From: Stephanodiscus triporus
Taxonomy: Eukaryota > Bacillariophyta > Thalassiosirophyceae > Thalassiosirales > Thalassiosiraceae
Assembly (NCBI GenBank): GCA_036939755.1
Contig: JALLAZ010000161.1
Coordinates: 1-20,703, forward strand
Reading direction: 5' to 3'
Length of the DNA: 20,703 bases
The translations under genes were made by a program, and so were the position numbers. The stretch's first letter is position 1, and every line of letters starts with the position of its first letter. The notes beneath the pieces are model-generated. The model was not told the origin of the DNA. It searched no databases and saw nothing but the letters and a program-made list of their open reading frames with translations. Below are positions 12,516 through 20,703 of the stretch, one piece after another.

Positions 12516-12990
12516 GGCTGTTTTGTCGATGAAAGAGGACGTTAGTCAACTGATATGCTAAGTCGAGTGTGACATTGAATATGATGTGGGTGCACGGAGA
12601 TGATGATCGTCTGCGACATTATTTTGACTAAAAGTACATTTCGAGAGCCTTCTCTGTAGTCTTGAACGGAACCGCAAACGGAGTAGAGTAGGAGTATTAT
12701 TCAGCGTAACTCCGGGCTACGCTAATTGTTATAACTTGCGTTCGTATTTTATAAATAACTATCATGAACATATAGAGATCCCTTCGTGGTGCGACATTTT
12801 AGTCTTTGAGAAACGCTAGAACATACAACATTTTATTTGGCGGGAGTCTTCCCTCGGTTTCAGGCACGGCGTGGCACCCGACCCCCCCCCGCCCGCCTCT
12901 ACTCTTTGTCCCTCACGCCACGGCGTCGTCTTTCTATCCCCGCCCTTCCTCTAGAGCAATGAACAAGAAGCGATCTTGCCGCAGGCGAAG
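12516..12990. promoter_or_regulatory. Divergent promoter region, with overlapping uORF
   Basis: About 475 bases between two divergently transcribed genes, so it should hold both promoters. A TATA-like TTTTATAAATAAC lies near 12747. On the plus side, an ATG at 12959 opens a 15-codon Arg/Lys-rich uORF (MNKKRSCRRRRWCPS) that ends at TAG 13004-13006, overlapping the oxygenase start at 12991 in another frame. Confidence 0.45.
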
Positions 12991-13983
12991 ATGGTGCCCA
13001 TCGTAGACATCTCACCCTTCGTCGACGAGGCGTCGTATGACGACGAGACGCGGCGTCGGGTCGCCGAGCAGTGGGATTCGGCGATGATGCACGTCGGCTT
13101 TGCCATCATCACCGGCCATGGCGTGCATCCGCAGACGATCTCGGCACTGCGCGAGGGTGCGATGCGCTTCTTCGCCGACGATCTGGCCTCGAAGAACGCG
13201 TACAACCACGGCCCGTACGGCAATCCGCTCGGCGGCTACACGGGAGTCGGTGCCGAGGCCGTATCTCGCACGCGCGACGCGCACGGATCCGACGGTGGCG
13301 CCGACCACGCCGGCGCCTTGCCCGATCTCGTCGAGTCGTTCGTATTCAAGCCGGAGTCGCCCATGTCGAGGCCGGCGGTACTGGAGGGGGCGGGCGCGGC
13401 TTACCACGCGGCGATCCTTCGCGTCCTGGACACGCTCCACAGGCTCACCGCCGCCAGCCTTGGCCTGCCGGCCGATTTCTTCGCGTCGTACTACTCGCCG
13501 CATCAACCGGAGACGGTGTCGCTCCGGCTGGCGTACTATCCGCCGCTGTCGCCGGAGGCGCAGGTTTCGTCCGCAATGCGCTACGGCGAGCACACCGACT
13601 ACACCGGCTTCACCATCCTCCACCAAGACGAGGCCGACGTGGACGACATCGACTCCGGCGGCGGCTTGCAGGTGCGACTAAAAACGGGAGAGTGGCACGC
13701 GGTCCCGCCGACGCCCGGGGCCTTCGTGGTGAACATCGGCGACCTGTACGAGGTGTGGACGAACGGCCGGTGGCGCGCGACGGTGCATCGCGTGATGAAA
13801 CCCCCGCCCGGGTCCGCCGCCGCCTCCGCGCCGCGCCTGTCCATCCCGTTCTTCACGGGGCCGCGCAATGATGCCGTCATCGAGGCGATGCCCACGTGCG
13901 TCGACGAGGGTCGTCCGCCAAAGTACGCGCCGGTGCGCGCGCTCGATCACCTGCTCAAGAAGTTGCAGGGCTCAAATGTGTGA
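12991..13983 (+). CDS. 2-oxoglutarate/Fe(II)-dependent oxygenase, isopenicillin-N-synthase-like
   Basis: Intronless enzyme of the isopenicillin N synthase-type dioxygenase family (330 aa). These use Fe(II), usually with 2-oxoglutarate, to hydroxylate, desaturate or cyclise small molecules; the substrate cannot be told. The N-terminal DIOX_N-like part starts VPIVDISPF and contains HVGFAIITGHGV. In the core, the iron ligands are His201 and Asp203 (HTDYTGFTILHQD) and His266 (TVHRV). Arg282 and Ser284 (RLSIPFF) form the R-x-S that binds 2-oxoglutarate. GAFVVNIGDLYEVWTNGRW is the typical stretch before the distal His. The start chosen is the first ATG giving the conserved N-terminus. Its coding GC is high, like CDC48 and unlike the flanking repeats. 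No targeting peptide is evident. Confidence 0.9.
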   Translation: MVPIVDISPFVDEASYDDETRRRVAEQWDSAMMHVGFAIITGHGVHPQTISALREGAMRFFADDLASKNAYNHGPYGNPLGGYTGVGAEAVSRTRDAHGSDGGADHAGALPDLVESFVFKPESPMSRPAVLEGAGAAYHAAILRVLDTLHRLTAASLGLPADFFASYYSPHQPETVSLRLAYYPPLSPEAQVSSAMRYGEHTDYTGFTILHQDEADVDDIDSGGGLQVRLKTGEWHAVPPTPGAFVVNIGDLYEVWTNGRWRATVHRVMKPPPGSAAASAPRLSIPFFTGPRNDAVIEAMPTCVDEGRPPKYAPVRALDHLLKKLQGSNV

Positions 13984-14606
13984 CGTTATTGGACGTGGAT
14001 CTCGGAAGACCCCCACTCGCAAAAGCCCGGTGTTTGTCAGTGGGAGTGATACCACGTGTCTTCGAGTGGTACCTTTGGGTTTGGCATATGTTCAGTTTTA
14101 GAAGCCGTCTAATAGCCTCAGTCCGCAAGAGGAGATGCTCATGAAAGCGGTTGCTGTCGAAATGCACTCATGACTGTGAATAAGAGGAACGTTGGCGTTT
14201 AAGTTGATTGACCATATCACTCCGTAAGTATGCAGGGAGCCAGGCGAGCAACGATGATCAAGCACAGTTAAGTTACACTTGATGAGATTTCAGTTAAACA
14301 TTTTGAACTTTCTTCGATGGTGTGGCTCAAAGATAACGAAAGTATGTGAGAAACTAGAGTAAGCATTAATTATTCCGATCTCCACACCGACTATAAAATG
14401 CACCTAGTTGAGAATCTTAACAATTTTCTGACGCAAATACAATCATTCGCCGTGTTCAACTATTTTCGTCGACTTTTTCTTCGGCCTATCTATCAAGCAA
14501 TGTTGATACAATCGAACGGATTGAAACCAGCATCAACAACAGCAAAACTTCTTCGGGAATCTCGCCATCGTCTTCCGTTCTGCTTAGTCTGATTATCGCG
14601 CCCGTC
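13984..14606. other. Intergenic, no gene seen
   Basis: AT-rich sequence between the oxygenase and the tail of the minus-strand unknown gene. A small plus ORF (14398-14592, 64 codons) follows a TATAAAATG, but has no recognisable motif. No RNA gene seen. Confidence 0.45.
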
Positions 14607-14723
14607 TCAACCAAAGCAGATTATTGGGCCGAGGTCGCCCATCGCGTAGACGTTTGGATGTGATGAGTCCAACTCCCTCAGCTGCGCGCGCAGCTCCTTG
14701 ATCCCGACCGATATTCGGTAATC
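14607..14723 (-). other. 38-codon in-frame continuation after the TAA
   Basis: Directly after the TAA, the same frame runs 38 codons to a TGA at 14607-14609. It reads as a protein-like helix and tail (IKELRAQLRELDSSHPNVYA). Either the TAA lies in an unrecognised intron (a donor-like CCA|GTAAAT lies upstream near 14875), or the stop is a recent nonsense change, or it is read through. Confidence 0.4.
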
Positions 14724-15728
14724 TTAACCATCGTCGACCATTGTCTTCAAAGATGACAACAGAGATGACCACAGGTGGATTTTCATTTTTGTTTCCACGA
14801 TATATTCTTCATCACAGTCGCATTCAACATCGAGATTAGTTTTGGCTGAATCCGTGTATTTACTGGAGCACAAGTGGTAGAATAAAGAAGGTGTCGTCGG
14901 CTGATTTGCGTCCATTTCCAATTTCCGTCGCTTCCCAGCGAGATGATAAGCGGTTGATCCATCTTTATCCCTTCCGTTGTTCTTCCGTTCGCCCGTCTTA
15001 AGATTCGCTAGGACCGTTTCCAATATCTCGCATCTCATCTGGGCCTCGTTCCGTAACTCAACAAGAAATGGCTGTGATCTGTAAGATTGACATGATTGGT
15101 TGCATATTCGCGAGCGCCTTTGCAACATTTGATTGATAAAGTTCCACGATGGAATGGCGCTAGCGACGTCAAGGTCACTTTGACTGGTTGGGAACGACAG
15201 ATTCGACGTCATTGAACCTCTTCCCGACATGGAAAACATGGTCGCACGAGGGGTCAACGAAGACCTAGATTGAAATGGCCGGAAGTCATCCTCCTCGACA
15301 GATTTCGATAGCAAGTGGTCTAAGCGGGACTTTGCTTCGGCGTTGACTTTTGACCAGTGCAATTGGCGTTGCTCATGTGGACGATACTCCTTCTGATGTC
15401 GAAGGAATCGCTCGATAAGGACCCAAACTCCACTGTCGACGGGACTTTCAGATGCATTGTCATTGCCTGCCGCATGTCGGTCAGATTTATTTTCTCTCTC
15501 ATTTGTGATAATATCTTCCAGGGCATCGGGATTACTTTTGGCTGCGTCTCCATTTCCTTCATTTCCATTCTCCCCACGTCCACAATCGCCGCCGTTGGAG
15601 CTCTCGTTGGCGCCATTTCCACCACCCAATAATGCGCTGATAATGGAAGGCTGATCCCCGTCGCCCTGATCTCCTTGGGAGTCATACAGGGAGCGAAGTA
15701 TTTGCAGGTGGCATTTGCGGAAACTCAT
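14724..15728 (-). CDS. Unrecognised 334-aa protein
   Basis: I do not recognise a family. From an ATG at 15728 it reads MSFRKCHLQILRSLYDSQGD, then a Gly/Asn/Asp-rich low-complexity stretch (residues about 30-100). A more structured part follows (SGVWVLIERFLRHQKEYRPH) and a Ser-rich segment. The C-terminal half has helical segments (LRNEAQMRCEILETVLANLK) and ends KIHLWSSLLSSLKTMVDDG. After the TAA at 14724-14726 the same frame continues for 38 codons that look like protein. No signal peptide or membrane helix is seen. The start is uncertain because an upstream open frame (16060-15806) might be a first exon. Possible regulatory or scaffold protein; function unknown. Confidence 0.6.
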   Translation of the reverse strand: MSFRKCHLQILRSLYDSQGDQGDGDQPSIISALLGGGNGANESSNGGDCGRGENGNEGNGDAAKSNPDALEDIITNERENKSDRHAAGNDNASESPVDSGVWVLIERFLRHQKEYRPHEQRQLHWSKVNAEAKSRLDHLLSKSVEEDDFRPFQSRSSLTPRATMFSMSGRGSMTSNLSFPTSQSDLDVASAIPSWNFINQMLQRRSRICNQSCQSYRSQPFLVELRNEAQMRCEILETVLANLKTGERKNNGRDKDGSTAYHLAGKRRKLEMDANQPTTPSLFYHLCSSKYTDSAKTNLDVECDCDEEYIVETKMKIHLWSSLLSSLKTMVDDG

Positions 15729-15805
15729 GGCGGTCAGTGTATGGGTAGGAGTAGGTATCTACTTAGTACGTATGTAGAGTACTACTTAATTAATTTGTCG
15801 TCTGC

Positions 15806-16060
15806 TTATCTGCATATCTTACATACGTACCATATGCTGAGCCACAGCATACCATACACTCTAAGCTTTATTATCTCTTGACTAGTTAGACTGCCGGACG
15901 TCGGGAGGGGGGCGGTGGCGATCCTTCCCCCTCTACCCCGGCGGGCTCGTGGGGCGGTGGACGAGCGACCGGAGAGGTCTAGAACTTCTGCGCCGTCATC
16001 CTCGGCCGACGCATTGGCCTTGGAGTCGACGCTCGCATGCCTTTTCGTTGGCCTCGGCAT
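15806..16060 (-). CDS. Possible N-terminal exon of the unrecognised gene
   Basis: ATG at 16060 opens a frame whose first ~55 codons are hydrophilic and protein-like (MPRPTKRHASVDSKANASAE, followed by an Arg/Gly-rich patch). The end of the frame (IKLRVYGMLWLSIWYVCKI) looks like read-through into non-coding sequence. It could be a first exon spliced to the 334-aa frame downstream. Weak donor candidates exist, none convincing, so this is speculative. Confidence 0.3.
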   Translation of the reverse strand: MPRPTKRHASVDSKANASAEDDGAEVLDLSGRSSTAPRARRGRGGRIATAPLPTSGSLTSQEIIKLRVYGMLWLSIWYVCKICR

Positions 16061-16120
16061 TTCGAATTTCTTTATTTCTTTTATTGCGGTACATAAATGC
16101 TACACTCGTCACTTGTGTCA

Positions 16121-16236
16121 GGAACGACCATACCACAGTGACAGCACCGCTTCCCGTCTGCTCAGCGAAGTTAAGCACTGTCGGGCCAGGTTAGTACTAC
16201 GGTGGGGGACCACGTTGGAATACCTGGTGTTGTTCT
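16121..16236 (+). rRNA. 5S rRNA: 5S ribosomal RNA
   Basis: Component of the large ribosomal subunit, transcribed by RNA polymerase III from an internal promoter. The sequence has the eukaryotic 5S landmarks in order. ACGACCATACCAC lies near the 5' end. The internal control region is AGTTAAGCACTGTCGGGCC followed by GGTTAGTACTACGGTGGG. The 3' arm is GGAATACCTGGTGTTGTTC. Ends pair (GAACGAC 16122-16128 with GTTGTTC 16229-16235), as do CAGTG and CACTG of helix II. A TTCTTTT run at 16233-16239 fits a Pol III terminator. It is not in an array here and not linked to other rRNA genes. Ends are estimated to within a few bases. The 3' arm is slightly divergent (ACGTTGG), so a variant copy is possible. 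Confidence 0.88.
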
Positions 16237-16284
16237 TTTGGTGTTTTGCCTTTTTTTCTTTCCTCCTGTCTTGGGATATCTTTG

Positions 16285-16330
16285 TTCTACAGTGGGGGAC
16301 CGCGTTGGAATTCCTTGTGCTGTTCTTTTA
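16285..16330 (+). pseudogene. Partial duplicate of the 5S rRNA 3' end
   Basis: About 46 bases repeat the last third of the adjacent 5S gene. CTACAGTGGGGGACCGCG, then TTGGAATTCCTTGTGCTG, then TTCTTTTA correspond to CTACGGTGGGGGACCACG, TTGGAATACCTGGTGTTG and TTCTTTTG. Both copies share the unusual CGTTGGAA spelling, which points to local duplication. The 5' two thirds and the A box are missing, so it cannot be a functional gene. Confidence 0.8.
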
Positions 16331-16640
16331 GATTATTTTCTTCCAGAGGCACACACTTTTCACTTTTCATACTCTACAATACAAATACAATGCTTCACTT
16401 TGCTTGCATAGGTAATCATACTTGTTAATTTTTGAATTATTGTCCATCTGCCTCAGGGGAGGTTTCTTTCTGCCTCAGGGGAGGTTTCTTTCTGCCTCAG
16501 GAGGACACAAACATGTGTCATAGTTTGCATACCCCCTTCCCTCAATCCAACGGCTAGCCACGTTTGTCTTTACTTCGATACATTTGTCTAATTCATAGTC
16601 TTTGAAAAATTTGACTTGGTTCCAGCCCACCGCTGGGTAT
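16331..16640. other. Spacer between 5S rRNA and retroelement, with 22-bp repeat
   Basis: No gene. It contains the short tandem repeat listed separately and AT-rich sequence. The right end (TATATATATCTAG near 16638) is close to the probable 3' end of the minus-strand retroelement. Confidence 0.45.
16448..16504. repeat. 22-bp tandem repeat, about 2.6 copies
   Basis: The unit CTGCCTCAGGGGAGGTTTCTTT occurs perfectly at 16448 and 16470 and partially (CTGCCTCAGGAGG) at 16492. CCTCAGGGGAGG is itself nearly palindromic. Confidence 0.9.
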
Positions 16641-16649
16641 ATATATCTA

Positions 16650-19600
16650 GTTTAGGACACTACGTACTTACGAGGTAGGTATCTTCTGAGGTGAGAAACA
16701 ATAGAGATCAAAGCTAGGTATGGTTGGTGGTAGGCTGAACGTACGGGTTGCAGAACATAGTAGTGAGCTATAAGCTTTGGGGATGCTAATGCCAAGTAGT
16801 TGTATTGTGTGGATACCTGGTGTTGGGGCGGTATATGAGTTGCCAAAAAAAGGTCGTCGGGTCGGTGATGCAAAATTACTCCAGTTGATATCAGCAGAAG
16901 TGAGTATTCCAAGTGGGCAAGGAGGTGTGGAGGCTCGAGAGTACATGAGATTGGCATTTGGTCGATGGTATTTTGTGATGTGTTGTGTGGTGCGCCATAC
17001 TTTTGGTGGTGGATGGTTGGTGGAGGTGAGAAAAGCCTGTAACATGGGTCCGAAACGTCCATGTGGATCAATGGTGAAGGGGATGAGAACCATGTTTTTG
17101 TTGTAGAGTTCACCAATGACATTGTCACCATGAATGAATGGGGAGGTGTTTGTAGGTGGCTTGTGCATACGTCCAAGACGATTGTTTCGTTCATGACGCT
17201 GAAGGTTGTTGTCTGCATTGGCAGTGATAGTGTTGAGGATATCTTCAGTGTTCATGGACTTGGGTGGGGGCGGTGGGCCAGTGATGTTGATGTTGGCCCC
17301 GATGGTAGTGTATGGGCAGGCATGTGAGGAGGTTGGATCAGGTGAGAAGGAAATGTCAAATATGGCGTGCTGTGGGATCAGAGCGAAGGTGTAACTGTGG
17401 TTCAATGGTTAGTGGGGTGTTTGGATGTATGTATCCAGCTTGCGCCAAAGCAGGAGATAAAGCGAGACCAAAATCTTGGGCGATGACATTGTGAGCATGT
17501 TTTTTGTTTCCTCGCTTGCAACAGAAGGCGTGGTCGCCAAAGATGTCATGTAACTGGTGTCTGCAGATGCAAGGTGTGCTTTTTGGAAAAATAGGAAGTC
17601 TAAGTTTGCGACGGAAGCATAATAGGAATGAAAATGGTGTAAGGCAATTCTTGATAGGGCATCGTGACATTGCGATTAGTGGGTATGATGTAGCGGGAGA
17701 CAAGATGTGGAAATGCTCAGGGTCTTGTTTGAAAATGAAATTGTACAGTTCGGCTTGAACAATAGTTGTGGTATGCTGCTTGAGACGACTGCAGGCACTG
17801 TCACTGTGAGGAGAGAGGGTGGTGAGAAAGTATTGTGCTAGGTTGGGCCTAGGTATGGTGGGTGGACATGCGGTTGAAGCAAGTTGTGGGAGGATGTGAT
17901 GGTATCGTTGCAGGATGAGGGAGTGTGGGTTGGTCTGAGTAGAGTATAGGTCTGAGATTGTTTGGTGTAGGGGAACGTTGATTCTGGAGGTGTTTGTTGA
18001 GGTGGATCCCTCCAATGGTGTGTCGTGTGGATGTAGTGAAAGTAAGCATAAAATCTGGTATGGCACGGGAACGGGGGTCAATGATTCCAAGGACGCCTGC
18101 TTGTAGGTGTAATTGTGCGATGAAAAGAGCATGGTGGTGGGGTAGAACTGTACAGCTGATGAGATCTGAGATGAATTTTGCAATGATTTGGTTGGTGGCA
18201 GAAGTTAAAGGGTCATTCCAGTCAGTCCATGTGGGGGGAGGGTTGTTGATGTCATAGTGGTATAGGACATCACAGCCTAGAAGATGAGGCAATTTTTGGA
18301 TGAGGCATTGGGAAAATAGTCATAATTTAGTGTGTGGGTCATGACATTAGTTTGATGGCATCTTGGACGGTGGTCAACTGTGTGTCAACGTATTCATTAG
18401 CAAATTCTGGAGAATGAACACAGTAGGCGAAAACCTGTTGTGAGTTCGACAGGGAGGGCGGGTCCGTGGATGTCAATATTGTTGGGTTTGGTGGAGTATT
18501 GTTGAATTGCAGTGGAGATGGAAGTGGCAAGGGATGGGTTGAGAGTGGCGATGGTAGGGAGTGGGGAGTGGCCGGAGGTGGAAGCAAGGATACGGGTCTT
18601 CATCGGGTTGACAAAGCAGCCTAGGGGGCACCAATGTTGGCAAAGTTGTCATAGAGGAATTGAAGATCTTCAAGAGGGACGCAGGCAGAGACGTCATCCA
18701 CCACGTATCCACGGAGGTGGGTGATGCTACCATTGTTGTCATCGCCTATTGGCCAGCAATGCTGCGTGCATTAGCGCGTTCTTTGCGAGAGGCTGGAGGA
18801 GGCAGGAGGCGTGCAACAACAAGTGAGGCAAAAATGGGAGAAAGTGGGCAGCCTTGGCTCACCCCTTCCTTCATCAAGAGGGTTCGCCATGTTCCGTCAG
18901 CCCATTTGTGATGGACGGTCCCAGCTTGGTTGTAGAAGAGAGATGTTAAGGGGAGGATTTCAGGGAAGGATTCCTTTATTACATCGAAGAAGGCTTTGTG
19001 TGAGACACTGTTGAGTTGATTGGTTAGATCAAAAAATATGGCTGCTTGTGTTTGTAGTGAGCCACGTGATTGGGGGTGTGTGATGTATTTTTTAACTTGG
19101 AGTTGCATAGTATTGATGATAAGGTTCGTGCCACTTGGGGTGCCAACAGCGTAGTTGTAGGGAAGCATATAAGACTGTTTGAATAGAAACCCGACATTGA
19201 CATACCTTTTTTCCACAACCAGACAGACCGTGTTTTTTTCAGAGCCTCGACCCAGAACGGAAAACAAAAATTTGCCACACACCAACTTTTTTCTGAGTTC
19301 GTGCTCGTCAGTCGTCAGCTGCCAAAATTGGGACAAAGAAACACACTAAAAAGAGTTGTGACGGACTTACCCAAGCAAAAAATGAGTTTTTGAGATAGGC
19401 CGAGAGGTAGTATTACCTCCCCAGCACGCTGCTTTGAATGCTACGGTGGCACAACTACAGAGATGGGGGGATGACATTTCCAACGATGGGTTGGATGCAA
19501 TTTCGGCCTCATAAATTATTCCGGCAATTTTTCGTTTGTTTGTAGGCTCCTGCCAAAATGCCAATGTCGGGTTTCTATTCGAAACAGTCATATATGGCGG

Positions 19601-20275
19601 GCAAATTTTTATCGGAAGATGTGGCAACATGACTGGCAATGAGGCGGTGGATGGCAGTGGGGATGCCGAGGGGACATAGTTTTGATTTGTCAAGGGGGTC
19701 TTTGTGTAGGCAGAAAAGGTAGACGTCAGTGAAGTATCGTGTGATAGGGGGTGGGAGGTTGTTCTGGTAGATTTGGTTGAAGATGAAGTTGAGGTGGGTT
19801 GGGATGTTGGGAAGTTCTTGGCTTTGATGAGGTTGATGAAGATGTCGATGGAGTCAGCATCTACTCCTGCACCTTTGTGGTGGCTGGCATGGAGGATGGT
19901 CATACAGATGTCTCCAGGCAGAGAGTATGTTTGGGGGGGCGGTGGTTTGTTGGGATAGTTTTGGGGTGGAACTGGTTGTGTGTAGAGTTTGCGGACGACC
20001 TCGATGTTGGAGTTGTCAATGGGGGCAATTGAGGTGGATGTGGTGGCGCGGGCGATTGCTGTGCGGAATTGGTCAGAGTCTGCGGCACGTTGTGCGGTGG
20101 AGTTGTGAGATGCAGACGTTGTTGTGACAGTTTGGGAGTGTCCAGTGCATGCCATGGCCATGTTGTAGGCATATCCGATGTCTCCATAAAAGATGGAATT
20201 GATACTGTCATGGATGGTGTTAGGGATGGAGTTGTTTGAACGTTGGGCTGTTGTGGAGGGGGCAAGGATGAGCAT
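16650..20275 (-). mobile_element. Non-LTR retrotransposon reverse transcriptase, degenerate
   Basis: A decayed element whose protein is spread over several frames. Reading from 20275 downward, there is a Thr/Ser-rich N-terminal part, then LPGDICMTILHASHHKGAGV. The RT fingers follow (LCPLGIPTAIHRLIASHVA, 19620s region), then LPYNYAVGTPSGTN, FFDLTNQLNSVSHKAFFD, EGVSQGCPLSPIFASL and the catalytic YVVDDVSA (near 18690). Downstream are LHLQAGVLGIIDPRSRAI and a Cys/His-rich CICRHQLHDIFGDHAFCC (about 17530-17580), then FDISFSPDP and GISIPKAYSS. Frame changes are visible near 19815, 18755, 18630, 18340, 18000, 17370 and 16780. A 417-bp insertion interrupts it at 19173-19589. The catalytic YxDD survives but the frame does not, so it is dead. 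No 5' APE-type endonuclease is recognised here. Confidence 0.85.
19173..19589. mobile_element. 417-bp MITE-like element with terminal inverted repeats, nested in the RT relic
   Basis: Left end GACTGTTTGAATAGAAACC continuing CGACATTGACAT (19173-19203). It is matched by the reverse complement of the right end (19558-19589), with one substitution and one extra base over about 31 positions. Retroelement coding resumes on both sides. ATATA flanks both ends (19167-19171 and 19590-19594), consistent with a target-site duplication, give or take one base at the left. No transposase is encoded; the ORFs inside are by-products. Superfamily is undetermined. Confidence 0.75.
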
Positions 20276-20703
20276 GTCAAGGTGGAGGAGGAGCCACCAA
20301 AAAGGAGTGGGTATCGTACTCTAGGGTATCTAGGTACCATACACTCTCTACTTACTCTCTATCTCTCTATCTAGGAGTAAGGTATTCCCATGTCCTACCA
20401 TACGTTTGGCATGGATTTACTGCCCCCAAATTGAAGGCAACCAACATATTTTATGGTTGCATTGACTGGTTTAATGTGTGAACTAGTCCTTGCAACCATA
20501 AAATTTGTCGTGGTACCACTGGAAGTTGGCCCTGACTTTGCCTTCAATTAGAGGTCGGATTCAGAGTGAATTTACTTAACAGCTTAACCGCTATGGTCGC
20601 ATATCAGCGACCACTTTTTTTTGAGCTACGTAGAATCGTAGTTTCTTTGCCAATTTTGGCCGCCTCAGCCAGCCAAAGATAACGCCCAATAGCCGAGCTC
20701 CTT
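20276..20703. other. Flank beyond the retroelement
   Basis: CT-rich simple sequence (TCTCTACTTACTCTCTATCTC, near 20345-20373) is followed by the foldback listed separately and AT-rich sequence to the window end. No gene seen. Confidence 0.4.
20429..20549. repeat. Foldback inverted repeat, about 120 bp
   Basis: Outer arms are AATTGAAGGCAA (20429-20440) and TTGCCTTCAATT (20538-20549). Inner arms are TTTTATGGTTGCA (20449-20461) and TGCAACCATAAAA (20491-20503), both perfectly complementary. A further ACTGGTT/AACTAGT pairing extends the inner stem towards a short loop. The spacer between outer and inner arms is unequal (8 versus 34 bases). It may be a small foldback transposon or a hairpin RNA precursor. 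Confidence 0.75.

Noticed and set aside
13012..13871. Long ORFs in other frames over the oxygenase gene (minus 13012-13626, plus 13071-13871)
   Set aside because: Arg-rich by-products of high-GC coding sequence. The frame 12991-13983 has all iron- and cosubstrate-binding residues.

Overview
The window reads as nuclear DNA of a eukaryotic microalga, most likely a stramenopile (diatom-like). The reasons are GT-AG introns of 74, 97 and 161 bp, a eukaryotic CDC48/p97, an ER-type HMG-CoA reductase, a GET1/WRB-like membrane protein, an isolated 5S rRNA gene, and a decayed non-LTR retroelement that resembles, from memory, those common in diatom genomes. The lineage call is inference; no search was run.

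Layout. 1-2640 is gene-poor: a tRNA-like segment with A and B boxes at the left edge, an unrecognised 144-codon ORF, an 84-bp tandem repeat and a GAY/GGY microsatellite. 2644-4622 (+) is a two-exon HMG-CoA reductase of 634 aa with all catalytic motifs. 5492-5768 (-) encodes only the C-terminal end of a viperin (RSAD2)-like radical-SAM protein; the rest of that gene is not in the window. 6353-7135 (+) is a GET1/WRB-like insertase subunit, convergent with a two-exon CDC48 (10025-7435, -, 809 aa). 12515-10646 (-) is a two-exon GH71/GH99-like glycoside hydrolase with a membrane anchor. It is divergent from an intronless, GC-rich 2-oxoglutarate/Fe(II) oxygenase (12991-13983, +). 14724-15728 (-) is an unrecognised protein whose frame continues 38 codons past its TAA.

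The right third is repeat territory. A 5S rRNA gene (about 16121-16236, +) is followed by a second partial copy of its own 3' end and by a 22-bp tandem repeat. 16650-20275 (-) is a non-LTR reverse transcriptase relic broken by many frameshifts. It is also interrupted by a 417-bp element with about 30-bp terminal inverted repeats, which looks like a nested MITE. A foldback hairpin sits at 20429-20549.

The genes do not form an operon-like system. Shared themes are ER/membrane biology (HMGR, GET1, CDC48, and viperin, which in animals is ER-associated) and ordinary housekeeping. The item most worth following is the viperin C-terminal exon: viperins make antiviral 3'-deoxy-3',4'-didehydro nucleotides, and here only the last ~90 codons survive or are visible.
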